Shown here: one piece after another, positions 1-6,925 of the stretch
Numbering within the stretch: the first letter of the stretch is position 1
Layout of the letters: each line of letters starts with the position of its first letter
DNA from: Methanosphaera sp.
GTDB taxonomy: Archaea; Methanobacteriota; Methanobacteria; Methanobacteriales; Methanobacteriaceae
DNA: 8,706 nt
Direction of reading: 5' to 3'
Assembly: GCA_021199865.1 (NCBI GenBank)
Contig: JAJQHG010000009.1
Coordinates: forward strand, 1-8,706
Position numbers and translations under genes: made by a program
Notes under the pieces: generated by a model
What the model was told of the DNA's origin: nothing
Seen by the model: the letters and a program-made list of their open reading frames with translations, nothing else
Databases searched by the model: none

Positions 1-73
1 GTTCTACTTCTATTAGTTTATCGAATATTTATATACTCGTTTTTATTTTTCTTTTATACTATAATCAGTAGGT

Positions 74-116
74 TTCATGTGTTTAAAACAACATGAACAG
101 CATCTCTCCTTTTTTT
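74..116 (+). terminator. possible plus-strand terminator (hairpin plus T7)
   Basis: A perfect 7-bp inverted repeat, TTCATGT (74-80) and ACATGAA (91-97), is followed 12 bases later by a pyrimidine-rich lead-in and seven T (110-116). This would suit the end of a plus-strand transcript entering from the left of the window and converging on the SPFH gene. No coding sequence that clearly belongs to such a transcript is visible in bases 1-73, so the assignment is tentative. The rest of 1-225 holds nothing else I can support, and I see no clear U-tract terminator for the SPFH gene itself. Confidence 0.35.
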
Positions 117-225
117 AGTTCCAGGCTTACTTTATAATATCATTATATATTTCAGGTATTTTTTGGAGTCATAATATCCAGAACACATTAGACATATTCA
201 TATTCTTTCTATTTTTTTAATTATA

Positions 226-1302
226 TTATAATTTATTTCCACAGCTTCCACAGAATTTATCTGATGGTTGTATAACTTCTCCACATTCAGGGCATGTTAA
301 TTCAGTTTCTAGTTTTTGTCCACAACTATGACAGAATTTCATGTTTTCTCTTATTTCTTCTCCACAATTAGTACAGAACACTGGTTTTTTCTCTTCATTT
401 GTATCATTATTAGTTTTAAATGCTTGAGTTTTATTACTGAATGGGTTATTCATTCCATCAGCAACATTATCCTTCAACATTTCACCAAATGCAAATGCAA
501 GAGGTAGTTGTGCTACTGCTCCACCTACTCCATCATTTATTCCAGAATTCGATGCATATCTCTTAGATATATCAGCAATTTGTTCATCAGCCCAGTTAAA
601 GTCTAGTGTACCATATTCCATCTTCTTGTTTAATACCTCTTTAACTTTAACAGTATCCTCATCAGGTATTACTATTGTTGATACATAGAAGTTAACTAAA
701 TTTATACCATAATCCTCAAAGTCCTCATTTAACTGTTGTTGTAGAGCCTCTGAAATCTCAGTTAAGTGTTGATTAATGTTAAGATAACTTACCTCTGACA
801 TTATCTTTGCTAGATATGTTTTAATCTTAGTTGTTGTTTTCTCCTTAAAATAGTAGATCACTGTATTTGTATCAATATGATCCTGTGTTCCAACAACCTT
901 TATGAGGAATTTTCTTGAGTTATCAACAACAAATTCCATACTGCCTGATGCACCAACATTTAATGGTATGTTAAACATTGGATCCAGTACTTGGAATCTT
1001 GAACTAGTACCCCACTCAACATTTAATGATACTGCCTTATTAATAAAGTACACTTCTACGTGGAATGGTGAAACACCCTCTGTTGGTAGGTTTATTAGGC
1101 CACGAAGTATTGGAATATTTTCTGTTTTAAGTTCATGTTTTCCTGGTCCAAATAAGTCTAGGGCACGTCCATCCCTGTATAGTATAGCTTCCTGTGATTC
1201 ATGGACAATCAATTGACTCTGTGTATTAAAATCCTCATCTGGATGTTTATATACCAGTGTACGATCGTCTCCCTCAAATTTAATAACTTTTAATAATTCC
1301 AT
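226..1302 (-). CDS. YdjI-like SPFH/Band 7 domain protein with two C-terminal zinc ribbons
   Basis: This 358-residue protein resembles the COG4260 group (SPFH domain plus C-terminal zinc ribbon), typified by Bacillus subtilis YdjI. The N-terminal block with VIKFEGDD, YKHPDEDFN, SQLIVHESQEAI, FGPGKHEL and NIPILRGLINLP (about residues 6-73) is characteristic of that group. The SPFH core runs to about residue 225, with helical QQQLNEDFEDYGI before the strand NLVNFYVSTIVIP. A flexible linker (about 285-307) leads to two CxxC...CxxC ribbons: C310/C313/C324/C327 and C337/C340/C351/C354. There is no signal peptide or transmembrane segment. Family knowledge: SPFH proteins scaffold at membranes, and B. 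subtilis YdjI is linked to PspA/LiaH-type envelope stress proteins. No PspA-like partner lies in this window. The start is an ATG with AAAGGA a few bases upstream. It appears to be transcribed alone, 235 bases after glmM. The cellular role here is inferred. Confidence 0.85.
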   Translation of the reverse strand: MELLKVIKFEGDDRTLVYKHPDEDFNTQSQLIVHESQEAILYRDGRALDLFGPGKHELKTENIPILRGLINLPTEGVSPFHVEVYFINKAVSLNVEWGTSSRFQVLDPMFNIPLNVGASGSMEFVVDNSRKFLIKVVGTQDHIDTNTVIYYFKEKTTTKIKTYLAKIMSEVSYLNINQHLTEISEALQQQLNEDFEDYGINLVNFYVSTIVIPDEDTVKVKEVLNKKMEYGTLDFNWADEQIADISKRYASNSGINDGVGGAVAQLPLAFAFGEMLKDNVADGMNNPFSNKTQAFKTNNDTNEEKKPVFCTNCGEEIRENMKFCHSCGQKLETELTCPECGEVIQPSDKFCGSCGNKL

Positions 1303-1341
1303 AGAAATCCTTTTTCTTAAATTATTGATTTAATTATATCT

Positions 1342-1368
1342 TAATATATATTATGTATAATATTTAAA
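1342..1368 (-). promoter_or_regulatory. candidate promoter of the SPFH gene
   Basis: On the minus strand a TTTAAATA box (1361-1368) and the palindrome TAATATATATTA (1342-1353) lie 40-65 bases upstream of the ATG. Either could be the TATA element. The nearer one would give a leader of about 20 bases that still carries the ribosome binding site. The whole gap is so AT-rich that the choice is uncertain. Confidence 0.35.
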
Positions 1369-1445
1369 CTAAGTAGATCAAATAAAATTTAATTAATAGG
1401 TTTATAGCATGGTACTATCTAAATTAATTAGTTCATACACCACAT

Positions 1446-1505
1446 AAAAAAAGTATTAGTAAAATCTTAGAGGATTTAAATAGGATAAGAAAACATTGTA
1501 TAAAA
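1446..1505 (-). terminator. T-tract terminators downstream of glmM
   Basis: Reading the minus strand past the glmM stop there is a CCTCCACTTATCTTATTTTTAT stretch with five T at 1501-1505, then a second tract of seven T at 1446-1452. No GC-rich hairpin is present, as expected for archaeal U-tract termination. The tracts separate glmM from the SPFH gene. Confidence 0.5.
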
Positions 1506-1537
1506 ATAAGATAAGTGGAGGTTAATAAAGTAAATAT

Positions 1538-2896
1538 TTATACTAATTTTTCTAGGAAGTCTACTGAAGTCTTTTGTATCTTATCCAAGTCTTCTTGGCT
1601 TTTTGCCTCAGCAGTAATCCTAATGTATGGTTCTGTACCTGATGGTCTAATAAGAACCCAACTATCATCCATAAACTGTATACGCATACCATCAATGGTT
1701 AATACTTCTTTGATATCATTGAACTGGGATTCAAAGTTATTAAATACTTCACTCATAACCTCTTGTTTTTTATCATTAGGACAGGTTATCTTCTCTCTTA
1801 TTGTAGGATAACTCTCTATTGAATCTAACTGTTTAGATAATGGACCATTCTTTTGTATAGCTCTAATGATTCTAAGACCAGATAATAATCCATCAGGACA
1901 CATACAAAAGTCGGGGTGTAGCCATGTACCAGAAGGTTCCCCACCAAAGGTAGCATTATTATCTACAATAGACTCTGCTACATGCACATCACCTACTGGA
2001 GTTCTAAGTACAGATCCACCAATCTTCTTCATCTCTGTATCTAGACATGCAGATGCATCAACTGTTGTAACAACAGTTCCACCAAACTCACGTGCAATAA
2101 TAGTTAATAACTTATCAAAGTCAGATAGTCTGCCCTTCTCATCTACTGCTATCATACGATCAGCATCACCATCATGAGCTATACCAACATCAGCACCAAG
2201 AACCTTAACAGTCTTCATTAACTCTCCTAGATTAGCACTATTAGGTTCAGGGTTACGTCCAGGGAAAAATCCGTCAGGTTGTGCATTTAGTGTTATAACA
2301 TCCATCCCTGATCTTCTAATAGCCTCCGGAGATAAAATTGATCCTGCACCACTAGCACAGTCAACAACAACCTTTAATGGTTGTGAACTATCAATACCAG
2401 ATATTTCTATGATATCATCAACATACTCATCCTTAAGTGATGATATATCATAGTCATTACCAATCTTATCCCATTCAACAATATCAAAGTCCTGTTCATA
2501 TACAAGTTTTTCTATTTCACGTTCCTGACTTTGCTTAAATGCTGAACCATCAGCATTCCATAACTTAATACCATTGTATTTTGATGGATTATGTGATGCT
2601 GTAATCATTATAGCAGCATTAGCATCCTTCTTTATTGCAGCATAACCTACTACAGGTGTTGGAACCATGCCTAACAATAGTACATCACAACCTGATTGTT
2701 CAAGACCAGCCGTCATAACTTTCTCGATAATACTGCTACTTGTTCTGGTATCACGACCAATAACAACTATATGATTTGCTCCACCAATATATTTAGCTAA
2801 TGCTCTAGCTACATCTAGGGCTAACTCTAGTGTAACTTCCTTCTGATATTCTCCCCTAATTCCTGATGTTCCAAATAATTTTGGTATATTATTCAT
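1538..2896 (-). CDS. glmM: phosphoglucosamine mutase (archaeal phosphohexomutase family)
   Basis: This 452-residue alpha-D-phosphohexomutase has all four hallmark regions. The catalytic phosphoserine is in TASHNP (Ser101), the metal-binding loop is DGDADR (D242, D244, D246), the sugar-recognition loop is GEPSG (319-323) and the phosphate-binding loop is RPSGTEP (417-423). The N-terminal LFGTSGIRG (7-15) is the usual domain 1 start. Length is normal for archaeal members. It is predicted to convert glucosamine-6-phosphate to glucosamine-1-phosphate in the cytosol, feeding UDP-N-acetylglucosamine synthesis for cell wall and glycans. Archaeal paralogues can act as phosphomannomutase or phosphoglucomutase, so substrate choice is inferred from overall resemblance to archaeal GlmM. 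The ATG has GGAG at 2905-2908 about 8 bases upstream. The gene is 108 bases downstream of apgM, behind an eight-T tract and with its own TATA-like boxes, so it is probably an independent transcript. Confidence 0.88.
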   Translation of the reverse strand: MNNIPKLFGTSGIRGEYQKEVTLELALDVARALAKYIGGANHIVVIGRDTRTSSSIIEKVMTAGLEQSGCDVLLLGMVPTPVVGYAAIKKDANAAIMITASHNPSKYNGIKLWNADGSAFKQSQEREIEKLVYEQDFDIVEWDKIGNDYDISSLKDEYVDDIIEISGIDSSQPLKVVVDCASGAGSILSPEAIRRSGMDVITLNAQPDGFFPGRNPEPNSANLGELMKTVKVLGADVGIAHDGDADRMIAVDEKGRLSDFDKLLTIIAREFGGTVVTTVDASACLDTEMKKIGGSVLRTPVGDVHVAESIVDNNATFGGEPSGTWLHPDFCMCPDGLLSGLRIIRAIQKNGPLSKQLDSIESYPTIREKITCPNDKKQEVMSEVFNNFESQFNDIKEVLTIDGMRIQFMDDSWVLIRPSGTEPYIRITAEAKSQEDLDKIQKTSVDFLEKLV

Positions 2897-2918
2897 ACTT
2901 AATACTCCATATTAAAAA

Positions 2919-2966
2919 TTAATATATGTTAAGACTTTAAAAATAGTTTATTTTTCCTTATAAAAG
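2919..2966 (-). promoter_or_regulatory. candidate promoter of glmM
   Basis: Two TATA-like boxes lie on the minus strand: CTTTTATAAGG (2956-2966) and AACATATATTAA (2919-2930). The first would start transcription about 30-35 bases upstream of the ATG, which keeps the GGAG ribosome binding site in the transcript, so it is favoured. The second would start transcription almost at the ATG. Confidence 0.4.
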
Positions 2967-2969
2967 ATT

Positions 2970-2977
2970 AAAAAAAA
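2970..2977 (-). terminator. T8 terminator after apgM
   Basis: Eight consecutive T on the minus strand follow a CTCTTC lead-in, beginning 27 bases past the apgM stop codon. This is a typical archaeal U-tract terminator position and marks the end of the DUF92-apgM operon. Confidence 0.6.
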
Positions 2978-3004
2978 GAAGAGTAAGTAAAGTAAAATAT
3001 CTAC

Positions 3005-4234
3005 TTATGCTCCAAACTTAGGGATTACATTCATTAAATCACGGATCATATATATTACATCTGATCCTCTAATACGACATAATCCACCCTTTGCTGCTGC
3101 ACGTTCACCATACTCTTTAACATCATCTACACGTAGACCTGGTGCTTTAAAGAATACTGGTACAGGATCTCCAGTGTGATCCATTACACCCACAGGTGTT
3201 GAGTGGTCTGCTGTAACAAATAGAACAATATCATCCATCTTGTCAAGATCACCCATAATCTTATCAACTTTCTCTATGAAATCTCTCTTACCAAATATGT
3301 CACCATCATGACCAGCTTCATCTGCACCATCAACATTTACTAGTATAAAATCATATTTATCACTACTAATAGTGTCAACAATATGTTTATGTACACTATC
3401 AATATCAGTAGTAATTCCACCAGTAGCACCAGGAATATGTATAATATCCATACCAGCTAATTTACCTATACCCTGTATGAGTCCAGTTTCTGCTACACAT
3501 GCTGCCTTTAAGCCATATTTCTCTTCAAATGGTGTAACTGTTGGTACAGCACCTACACCTCTAGGTAGAACTATGTTTGCAGGATTCTCACCATTTTCTA
3601 TTCTCTCAAGATTTACTGGGTGATCTTTTAGCATTTCATATGATTTTACTACAAACTGGTTAACTACATCTGCAGTGTACTTTGCTTCTTGGCTATCATT
3701 TAGTGGTTTTACAGTCTTAGGCTTGTTACCTTCATGTTTAGGATCAGCATCTGTTATTTGATCAGATAAGCCTTCACCTCTAAGTACTAGTACTGCTCTG
3801 TGTCCAGTTGATTCCTTAAATATTACCTCTACATTATCATCAATTTTCATCTGATTAATTGTTTCAGAGATTTCATCTGTTCTGTTCTCTATTCTTCCAG
3901 CTCTACGATCAGTTATTGTTAAGTCTTCGTCAGCAGTAGAGAAGTTGCATCTAAATGCTATATCTCCAGGTTGTACATCAACATCTACACCTGCTGCTTC
4001 AAATGGTCCTCTTCCAGTATATACTTCATAAGGATCGTATCCTAGTAATGTTAGGTGTGCTGTATCACTTCCAGGTCTTACACCTGGACGAATAGTATCC
4101 ATGATACCCGTAATACCCTCTTTAACCATTTTATCCATGTTAGGGGTTCTTGCATTCTCTAGGGGTGTTTTATTACCTAATTCTTTTACTGGACGGTCAC
4201 CCATCCCATCAATAACAAATATGATTCCTTTCAT
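3005..4234 (-). CDS. apgM: 2,3-bisphosphoglycerate-independent phosphoglycerate mutase, archaeal type
   Basis: A 409-residue member of the alkaline phosphatase superfamily that interconverts 3-phosphoglycerate and 2-phosphoglycerate in cytosolic glycolysis/gluconeogenesis. It starts with the family signature MKGIIFVIDGMGDRP, with metal ligand D9. The nucleophile is Ser56 in RPGSDTAHL. Further metal-ligand motifs are VDGADEAGHD (D302, H309), TADHSTP (D343, H344) and MDHTGD (H353). I placed the start at the ATG at 4232-4234. A TTG at 4247-4249 would add five residues (MEHDN) and overlap DUF92, but ATG gives the canonical N-terminus and sits 9 bases after GGAG, which lies inside the end of the DUF92 gene. 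With this start only four bases separate the two genes, suggesting co-transcription and translational coupling. Length is normal for the family. Confidence 0.93.
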   Translation of the reverse strand: MKGIIFVIDGMGDRPVKELGNKTPLENARTPNMDKMVKEGITGIMDTIRPGVRPGSDTAHLTLLGYDPYEVYTGRGPFEAAGVDVDVQPGDIAFRCNFSTADEDLTITDRRAGRIENRTDEISETINQMKIDDNVEVIFKESTGHRAVLVLRGEGLSDQITDADPKHEGNKPKTVKPLNDSQEAKYTADVVNQFVVKSYEMLKDHPVNLERIENGENPANIVLPRGVGAVPTVTPFEEKYGLKAACVAETGLIQGIGKLAGMDIIHIPGATGGITTDIDSVHKHIVDTISSDKYDFILVNVDGADEAGHDGDIFGKRDFIEKVDKIMGDLDKMDDIVLFVTADHSTPVGVMDHTGDPVPVFFKAPGLRVDDVKEYGERAAAKGGLCRIRGSDVIYMIRDLMNVIPKFGA

Positions 4235-4238
4235 GTTA

Positions 4239-4913
4239 TCATGCTCCAATTGTTATAATGATACCAACTAATGCTCCAATTATTGTGGCTGTCAGATTAA
4301 CATGTTCGTTGTTAAAAAGGCCGTTTCGTTCTAAGGTTGCACCAAGAAGACTATCTGCAAAACAACCAATTAATCCTGCAATGATTGATATACAGATACT
4401 GTGGGTAATGTCTGGAGATACATTTAGTATAAAAGCCGAAACTCCTATTATTAATGCTCCAATTAATCCTGCTACTGTTCCAAGGAGGGATACTCCTCCA
4501 TCAGTCCCAGGTTTTACTATTTCTCTTGTTGTAATTAGCTTTGGCTGAGATAATACACCTATCTCACTAGCTAATGTATCAGCAGTTGCTGTTGATATTG
4601 ATCCAATGAATCCTGCATAGTTTCCAAAGATTGCACATATTATCGGTACAATCCCATTAGAAATAACATTTTTCACTGTACGTTTCTCGTGAACTAATCC
4701 TATACGTCTCTTATAGTCTTTTTTAAATCTAGTGAATACTGTTCCAAGTATAAGAAATAGTAAAAGTATTGCTAACCAGTTAATTCCACTGGTCATTGTA
4801 ATAAATATTCCAATAATTGTAACAAAAAATGAGCCTAGTAAATCAAGTGCACCACTTAAGTATACTATGATTCCAAGTATTACACAAATTATAAGGAATA
4901 TTAATTGTATCAT
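4239..4913 (-). CDS. DUF92 / TIGR00297 family integral membrane protein
   Basis: A 224-residue multi-pass membrane protein. Hydrophobic segments lie at about 2-20, 24-41, 46-62, 86-107, 142-164, 170-190 and 206-223. The conserved DUF92 blocks are RTVKNVISNG (78-87), TATADTLASEIG (108-119), PGTDGGVSLLGT (135-146) and GCFADSLLGATLE (183-195). Plant VTE6, in the same family, is a phytyl-phosphate kinase, so a role in phosphorylating polyprenyl or phytyl-type lipid intermediates, such as salvage of archaeal isoprenoid alcohols, is plausible. That is inference from family membership, not shown here. The gene is first in an operon with apgM. No Shine-Dalgarno precedes the ATG (upstream reads AAATTATTAAT), and a TATA-like box is centred about 27 bases upstream, suggesting a leaderless message. 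It lies 126 bases past the S3Ae stop. Confidence 0.82.
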   Translation of the reverse strand: MIQLIFLIICVILGIIVYLSGALDLLGSFFVTIIGIFITMTSGINWLAILLLFLILGTVFTRFKKDYKRRIGLVHEKRTVKNVISNGIVPIICAIFGNYAGFIGSISTATADTLASEIGVLSQPKLITTREIVKPGTDGGVSLLGTVAGLIGALIIGVSAFILNVSPDITHSICISIIAGLIGCFADSLLGATLERNGLFNNEHVNLTATIIGALVGIIITIGA

Positions 4914-4933
4914 ATTAATAATTTCTATGTTTT

Positions 4934-4945
4934 ATTAATATAAAA
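4934..4945 (-). promoter_or_regulatory. TATA box of the DUF92-apgM operon, probably leaderless
   Basis: TTTTATATTAAT on the minus strand is a good archaeal TATA element. Its centre is about 27 bases from the A of the DUF92 ATG, the usual distance from TATA box to transcription start in archaea. With no ribosome binding site in between, transcription probably begins at or next to the start codon. Confidence 0.55.
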
Positions 4946-4970
4946 TTTTTTCATTATGTAATGTAATTTT

Positions 4971-5000
4971 TAAAATAAAAATAAATAAAAGTGAGTGGAG
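4971..5000 (-). terminator. T-rich terminator after the S3Ae gene
   Basis: On the minus strand CTCCACTCAC leads into a 20-base stretch that is almost all T (4971-4990), located 40-70 bases past the S3Ae stop. It separates the ribosomal protein gene from the DUF92 promoter. Confidence 0.5.
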
Positions 5001-5039
5001 TTGAATAATTACTTGAATTTTAAAGAGTTTTAAATGTAT

Positions 5040-5609
5040 CTATAAAACTCTTGTTTTTATGGTTTCTACTTTCTTTAATGGGTAGATCTTCTTAGCTTCA
5101 TGATATATACTTGAAGCAAACTTACCAGAGATGATCTCTTGAACTAATTCATTAAGAGTCTTCTGGCTAGCACTCTCTTGAACCATTGTTCTCATGGTTT
5201 CTCTAATTAGTTTTTGTTGTGAAGCTTTAGCTCTTTTTACTGTTACTGCTAACATGTGGACATTCATCTTGTATCCATCACTGGTAGTTACATCAGTTAT
5301 TGTGTCTATACGACTTGTTCCCCTTCTGATCATACTACGTACGTAGTCTGTTGTTACTTTGTGTCCAGTAAACTTGGTGTGTGCTACTTCTCCACTTACA
5401 TGGTCTACTTCAAAGAATAATTTAACATATTGTCTACTGAAGTCTCCACTTAACTCACGCATTGATGTTTCAATCTTACGTCCAACCATCATTTCTGGTT
5501 CTCTTGCAGGACTTGTTCCTAGACTTGCTTCATCAAATTCTTCTGGTGCTAATACTTCATACCAAATTTTTTCTTTCCATGTATCACGTACTCTTCTTCT
5601 TACTGCCAT
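5040..5609 (-). CDS. rps3ae: 30S ribosomal protein S3Ae (eS1)
   Basis: This 189-residue basic protein is the archaeal/eukaryotic small-subunit protein eS1 (S3Ae). Diagnostic stretches are RRRVRDTWKEKIWYEVLAP (4-22), VGRKIETSMREL (42-53), FEVDHVSGEVAHTKFTGHKV (66-85), TDYVRSMIRRGTSRIDTI (87-104) and the C-terminal SGKFASSIYHEAKKIYPLKK (161-180). Length is close to usual for archaea, and the N-terminus lacks part of the lysine/arginine extension seen in some relatives. It binds the ribosome platform near the mRNA exit and 16S rRNA 3' end. The ATG is preceded by a strong AAGGAGAT about 8 bases upstream, which fixes the start. It appears monocistronic: the next upstream gene is 413 bases away and a T-rich terminator follows. 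The identification is secure. Confidence 0.96.
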   Translation of the reverse strand: MAVRRRVRDTWKEKIWYEVLAPEEFDEASLGTSPAREPEMMVGRKIETSMRELSGDFSRQYVKLFFEVDHVSGEVAHTKFTGHKVTTDYVRSMIRRGTSRIDTITDVTTSDGYKMNVHMLAVTVKRAKASQQKLIRETMRTMVQESASQKTLNELVQEIISGKFASSIYHEAKKIYPLKKVETIKTRVL

Positions 5610-5778
5610 CCTATCTAATCTCCTTATCTTTAATTTTATTAATTTATTTAATTTCTTGAGTAATATGTCTATTATTGTAATATTCTCAAAATAATGTAGT
5701 TTAATCTACTGTTGGTGGTTATTTCCTCATGTTGTAAATAAAATTTAATCTATTAATTTGAAAGAATCCGTCAGGACT

Positions 5779-5803
5779 ATGAGTAAACAAAACTCATGTT
5801 TTT
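5779..5803 (+). terminator. plus-strand hairpin plus T5, intrinsic-terminator-like
   Basis: The stem ATGAGT (5779-5784) and ACTCAT (5792-5797) with loop AAACAAA is followed at once by GTTTTT. It looks like a small intrinsic terminator on the plus strand, although no plus-strand gene precedes it. A second hairpin with four T (5823-5840) lies 20 bases further on. Together they might end an uncharacterised plus-strand RNA or block antisense reading. Confidence 0.35.
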
Positions 5804-5972
5804 ATAGAATAATTAGATACACATGACTATTAGTCATTTTATCCTATAATAATACTTTATGTATTATAATCTACTATAGACCTAGTCTACATTCATTTAT
5901 TAATAATATATTATTTATCTAATATAAAGGTAGTGTTAATATATTTAGAATATAGATTATAACAAGTAATCT

Positions 5973-5984
5973 AAAAAGGGAGTG
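5973..5984 (-). terminator. possible terminator after the AEP-like gene
   Basis: Reading the minus strand, CACTCCC leads into five T (5973-5977) about 40-50 bases past the stop of the upstream 288-residue gene. It is short but follows the same pyrimidine-rich lead-in seen at other gene ends in the window. Confidence 0.4.
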
Positions 5985-6022
5985 TATCTTGCTATAAGGA
6001 AGATGAGTTTAATATTTTTAGT

Positions 6023-6889
6023 TTATTCATCTAAAAATATTTCAGTTAAATGTTTGGCGGATAACTGTGAATTCTCCTTGTCAAGTTCTGTTATTTTTTT
6101 ATCTAACTCTTTAAGTTTTGATTCAATTAATGATGTATCTTGATTTATTATATCCTCATATGTATATTCCAGATCAATGTTTTCACTCTTTTTTAATATG
6201 GTATAATATTCTTCTTCTGCATCAAATGGTTTTATGTATAGTCTAGTATCATTTAGTTGACTTCCAGGTAGTGATACTAACTGTGAGAATGGATTTGTTA
6301 CGCTTGAATAATAAAATGTTGATATGTCTAGACTTGTCATTATGAAGTTTTGTAGTCCATAATATACTACTAGTGGATTGTCTAGTTTTATATTGTTACT
6401 GAAGTATATGTATAAGTAACACTCATCATATCCATTATAGATTAATAGGGGAGTTACATTAAATGTGTCCTTAAATAATTTTTGAACCTGTTCTACATCA
6501 TTAAATAATTTTTTTGTAAAGCCTAGGTTCATTGTTCTACGTATAAACATGAATTTTTCTACAGAACTCATAGAATATGTTTCTTCCGTGATACTCTTTT
6601 TATCTATTCTAAATCTTAATAACATGACTTTATTTATTGCACTATCAATATACTTCTGTGAGTCTAGGTTATCCCATTGGATAATTGAATTATCTGCATC
6701 ATAATCATATAGGGATATATAGTAGTCATTCAGTGTATAATTTTCTTCGAGACTTTTGGATATATCATCAACAGAGGTTATGTATCTCTTTTCGAATCCA
6801 TTCTCAGCAGTACCAGTTAATAGTATCCTACTAAATTTAGAGCCATATAATAATTCATAAAAATCATACCATTGTGAGGTAATTTTCAT
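6023..6889 (-). CDS. unrecognised protein, probable degenerate AEP primase-like domain with C-terminal coiled coil
   Basis: I do not recognise this 288-residue protein as a named family. Its layout follows archaeo-eukaryotic primase (AEP) domains. The order is DYYISLYDYD (55-64), then a strand where motif I (FDhD) would sit, reading LLRFRID (90-96). A helical stretch follows (105-143). Next comes LLIYNGYDECYLYIYF (148-163), in the place of the SGxxGYHxYh motif, and then SQLVSLPGS (202-210), matching the RLPGS motif after catalytic motif III. If this alignment is right, the first acidic residue of motif I is Arg94, the motif II histidine is Tyr158 and the motif III aspartate is missing. It would then be a non-catalytic scaffold, comparable in concept to accessory primase subunits such as PriX. 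Residues about 250-285 (IESKLKELDKKITELDKEN) form a charged coiled coil, suggesting oligomerisation or a partner. The ATG has AGGAGAG 7 bases upstream. It stands alone between long non-coding gaps. Confidence 0.5.
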   Translation of the reverse strand: MKITSQWYDFYELLYGSKFSRILLTGTAENGFEKRYITSVDDISKSLEENYTLNDYYISLYDYDADNSIIQWDNLDSQKYIDSAINKVMLLRFRIDKKSITEETYSMSSVEKFMFIRRTMNLGFTKKLFNDVEQVQKLFKDTFNVTPLLIYNGYDECYLYIYFSNNIKLDNPLVVYYGLQNFIMTSLDISTFYYSSVTNPFSQLVSLPGSQLNDTRLYIKPFDAEEEYYTILKKSENIDLEYTYEDIINQDTSLIESKLKELDKKITELDKENSQLSAKHLTEIFLDE

Positions 6890-6925
6890 AAAAATACTCT
6901 CCTGTATTTAGTTAATATTTCTTAT

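Larger units (their letters stand above)
5610..6022. other. 413-base non-coding region with several perfect inverted repeats
   Basis: No gene is visible. It must contain the S3Ae promoter and leader; an AT-rich AAATTAAATAAATTAATAAAA stretch on the minus strand just before the ribosome binding site offers no clear TATA choice. Perfect inverted repeats are ATGAGT/ACTCAT (5779-5797, 7-base loop), ATGACT/AGTCAT (5823-5837, 3-base loop), ATAATAC/GTATTAT (5849-5867, 5-base loop) and TAGATTA/TAATCTA (5953-5973, 7-base loop). The first two are followed by T-runs on the plus strand. The region may hold a small RNA, terminators in both orientations, or decayed mobile DNA; the sequence alone does not decide. 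Confidence 0.5.

Noticed and set aside
1..93. Plus-strand frame open from the window edge, rich in Leu, Phe and Ile, ending at TGA 91-93, as the tail of a membrane protein gene
   Set aside because: The composition is what T-rich DNA gives by chance, no motif is visible, and other frames stop at 16 and 69. The T7 tract that follows keeps a plus-strand transcript possible but does not identify this frame.
902..1216. Plus-strand ORFs inside the SPFH, glmM, apgM, DUF92 and S3Ae genes
   Set aside because: All lie fully or nearly fully opposite recognised minus-strand genes and show no family motif of their own.
4235..4249. TTG start giving apgM five extra residues
   Set aside because: The ATG at 4232-4234 gives the canonical family N-terminus and the better spacing to GGAG.
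5761..5826. Plus-strand peptide KESVRTMSKQNSCFYRII as another TnpB tail remnant
   Set aside because: It has no RuvC III or zinc-ribbon motif and is bounded by stops. The resemblance to transposon-end reading frames is too loose to claim.
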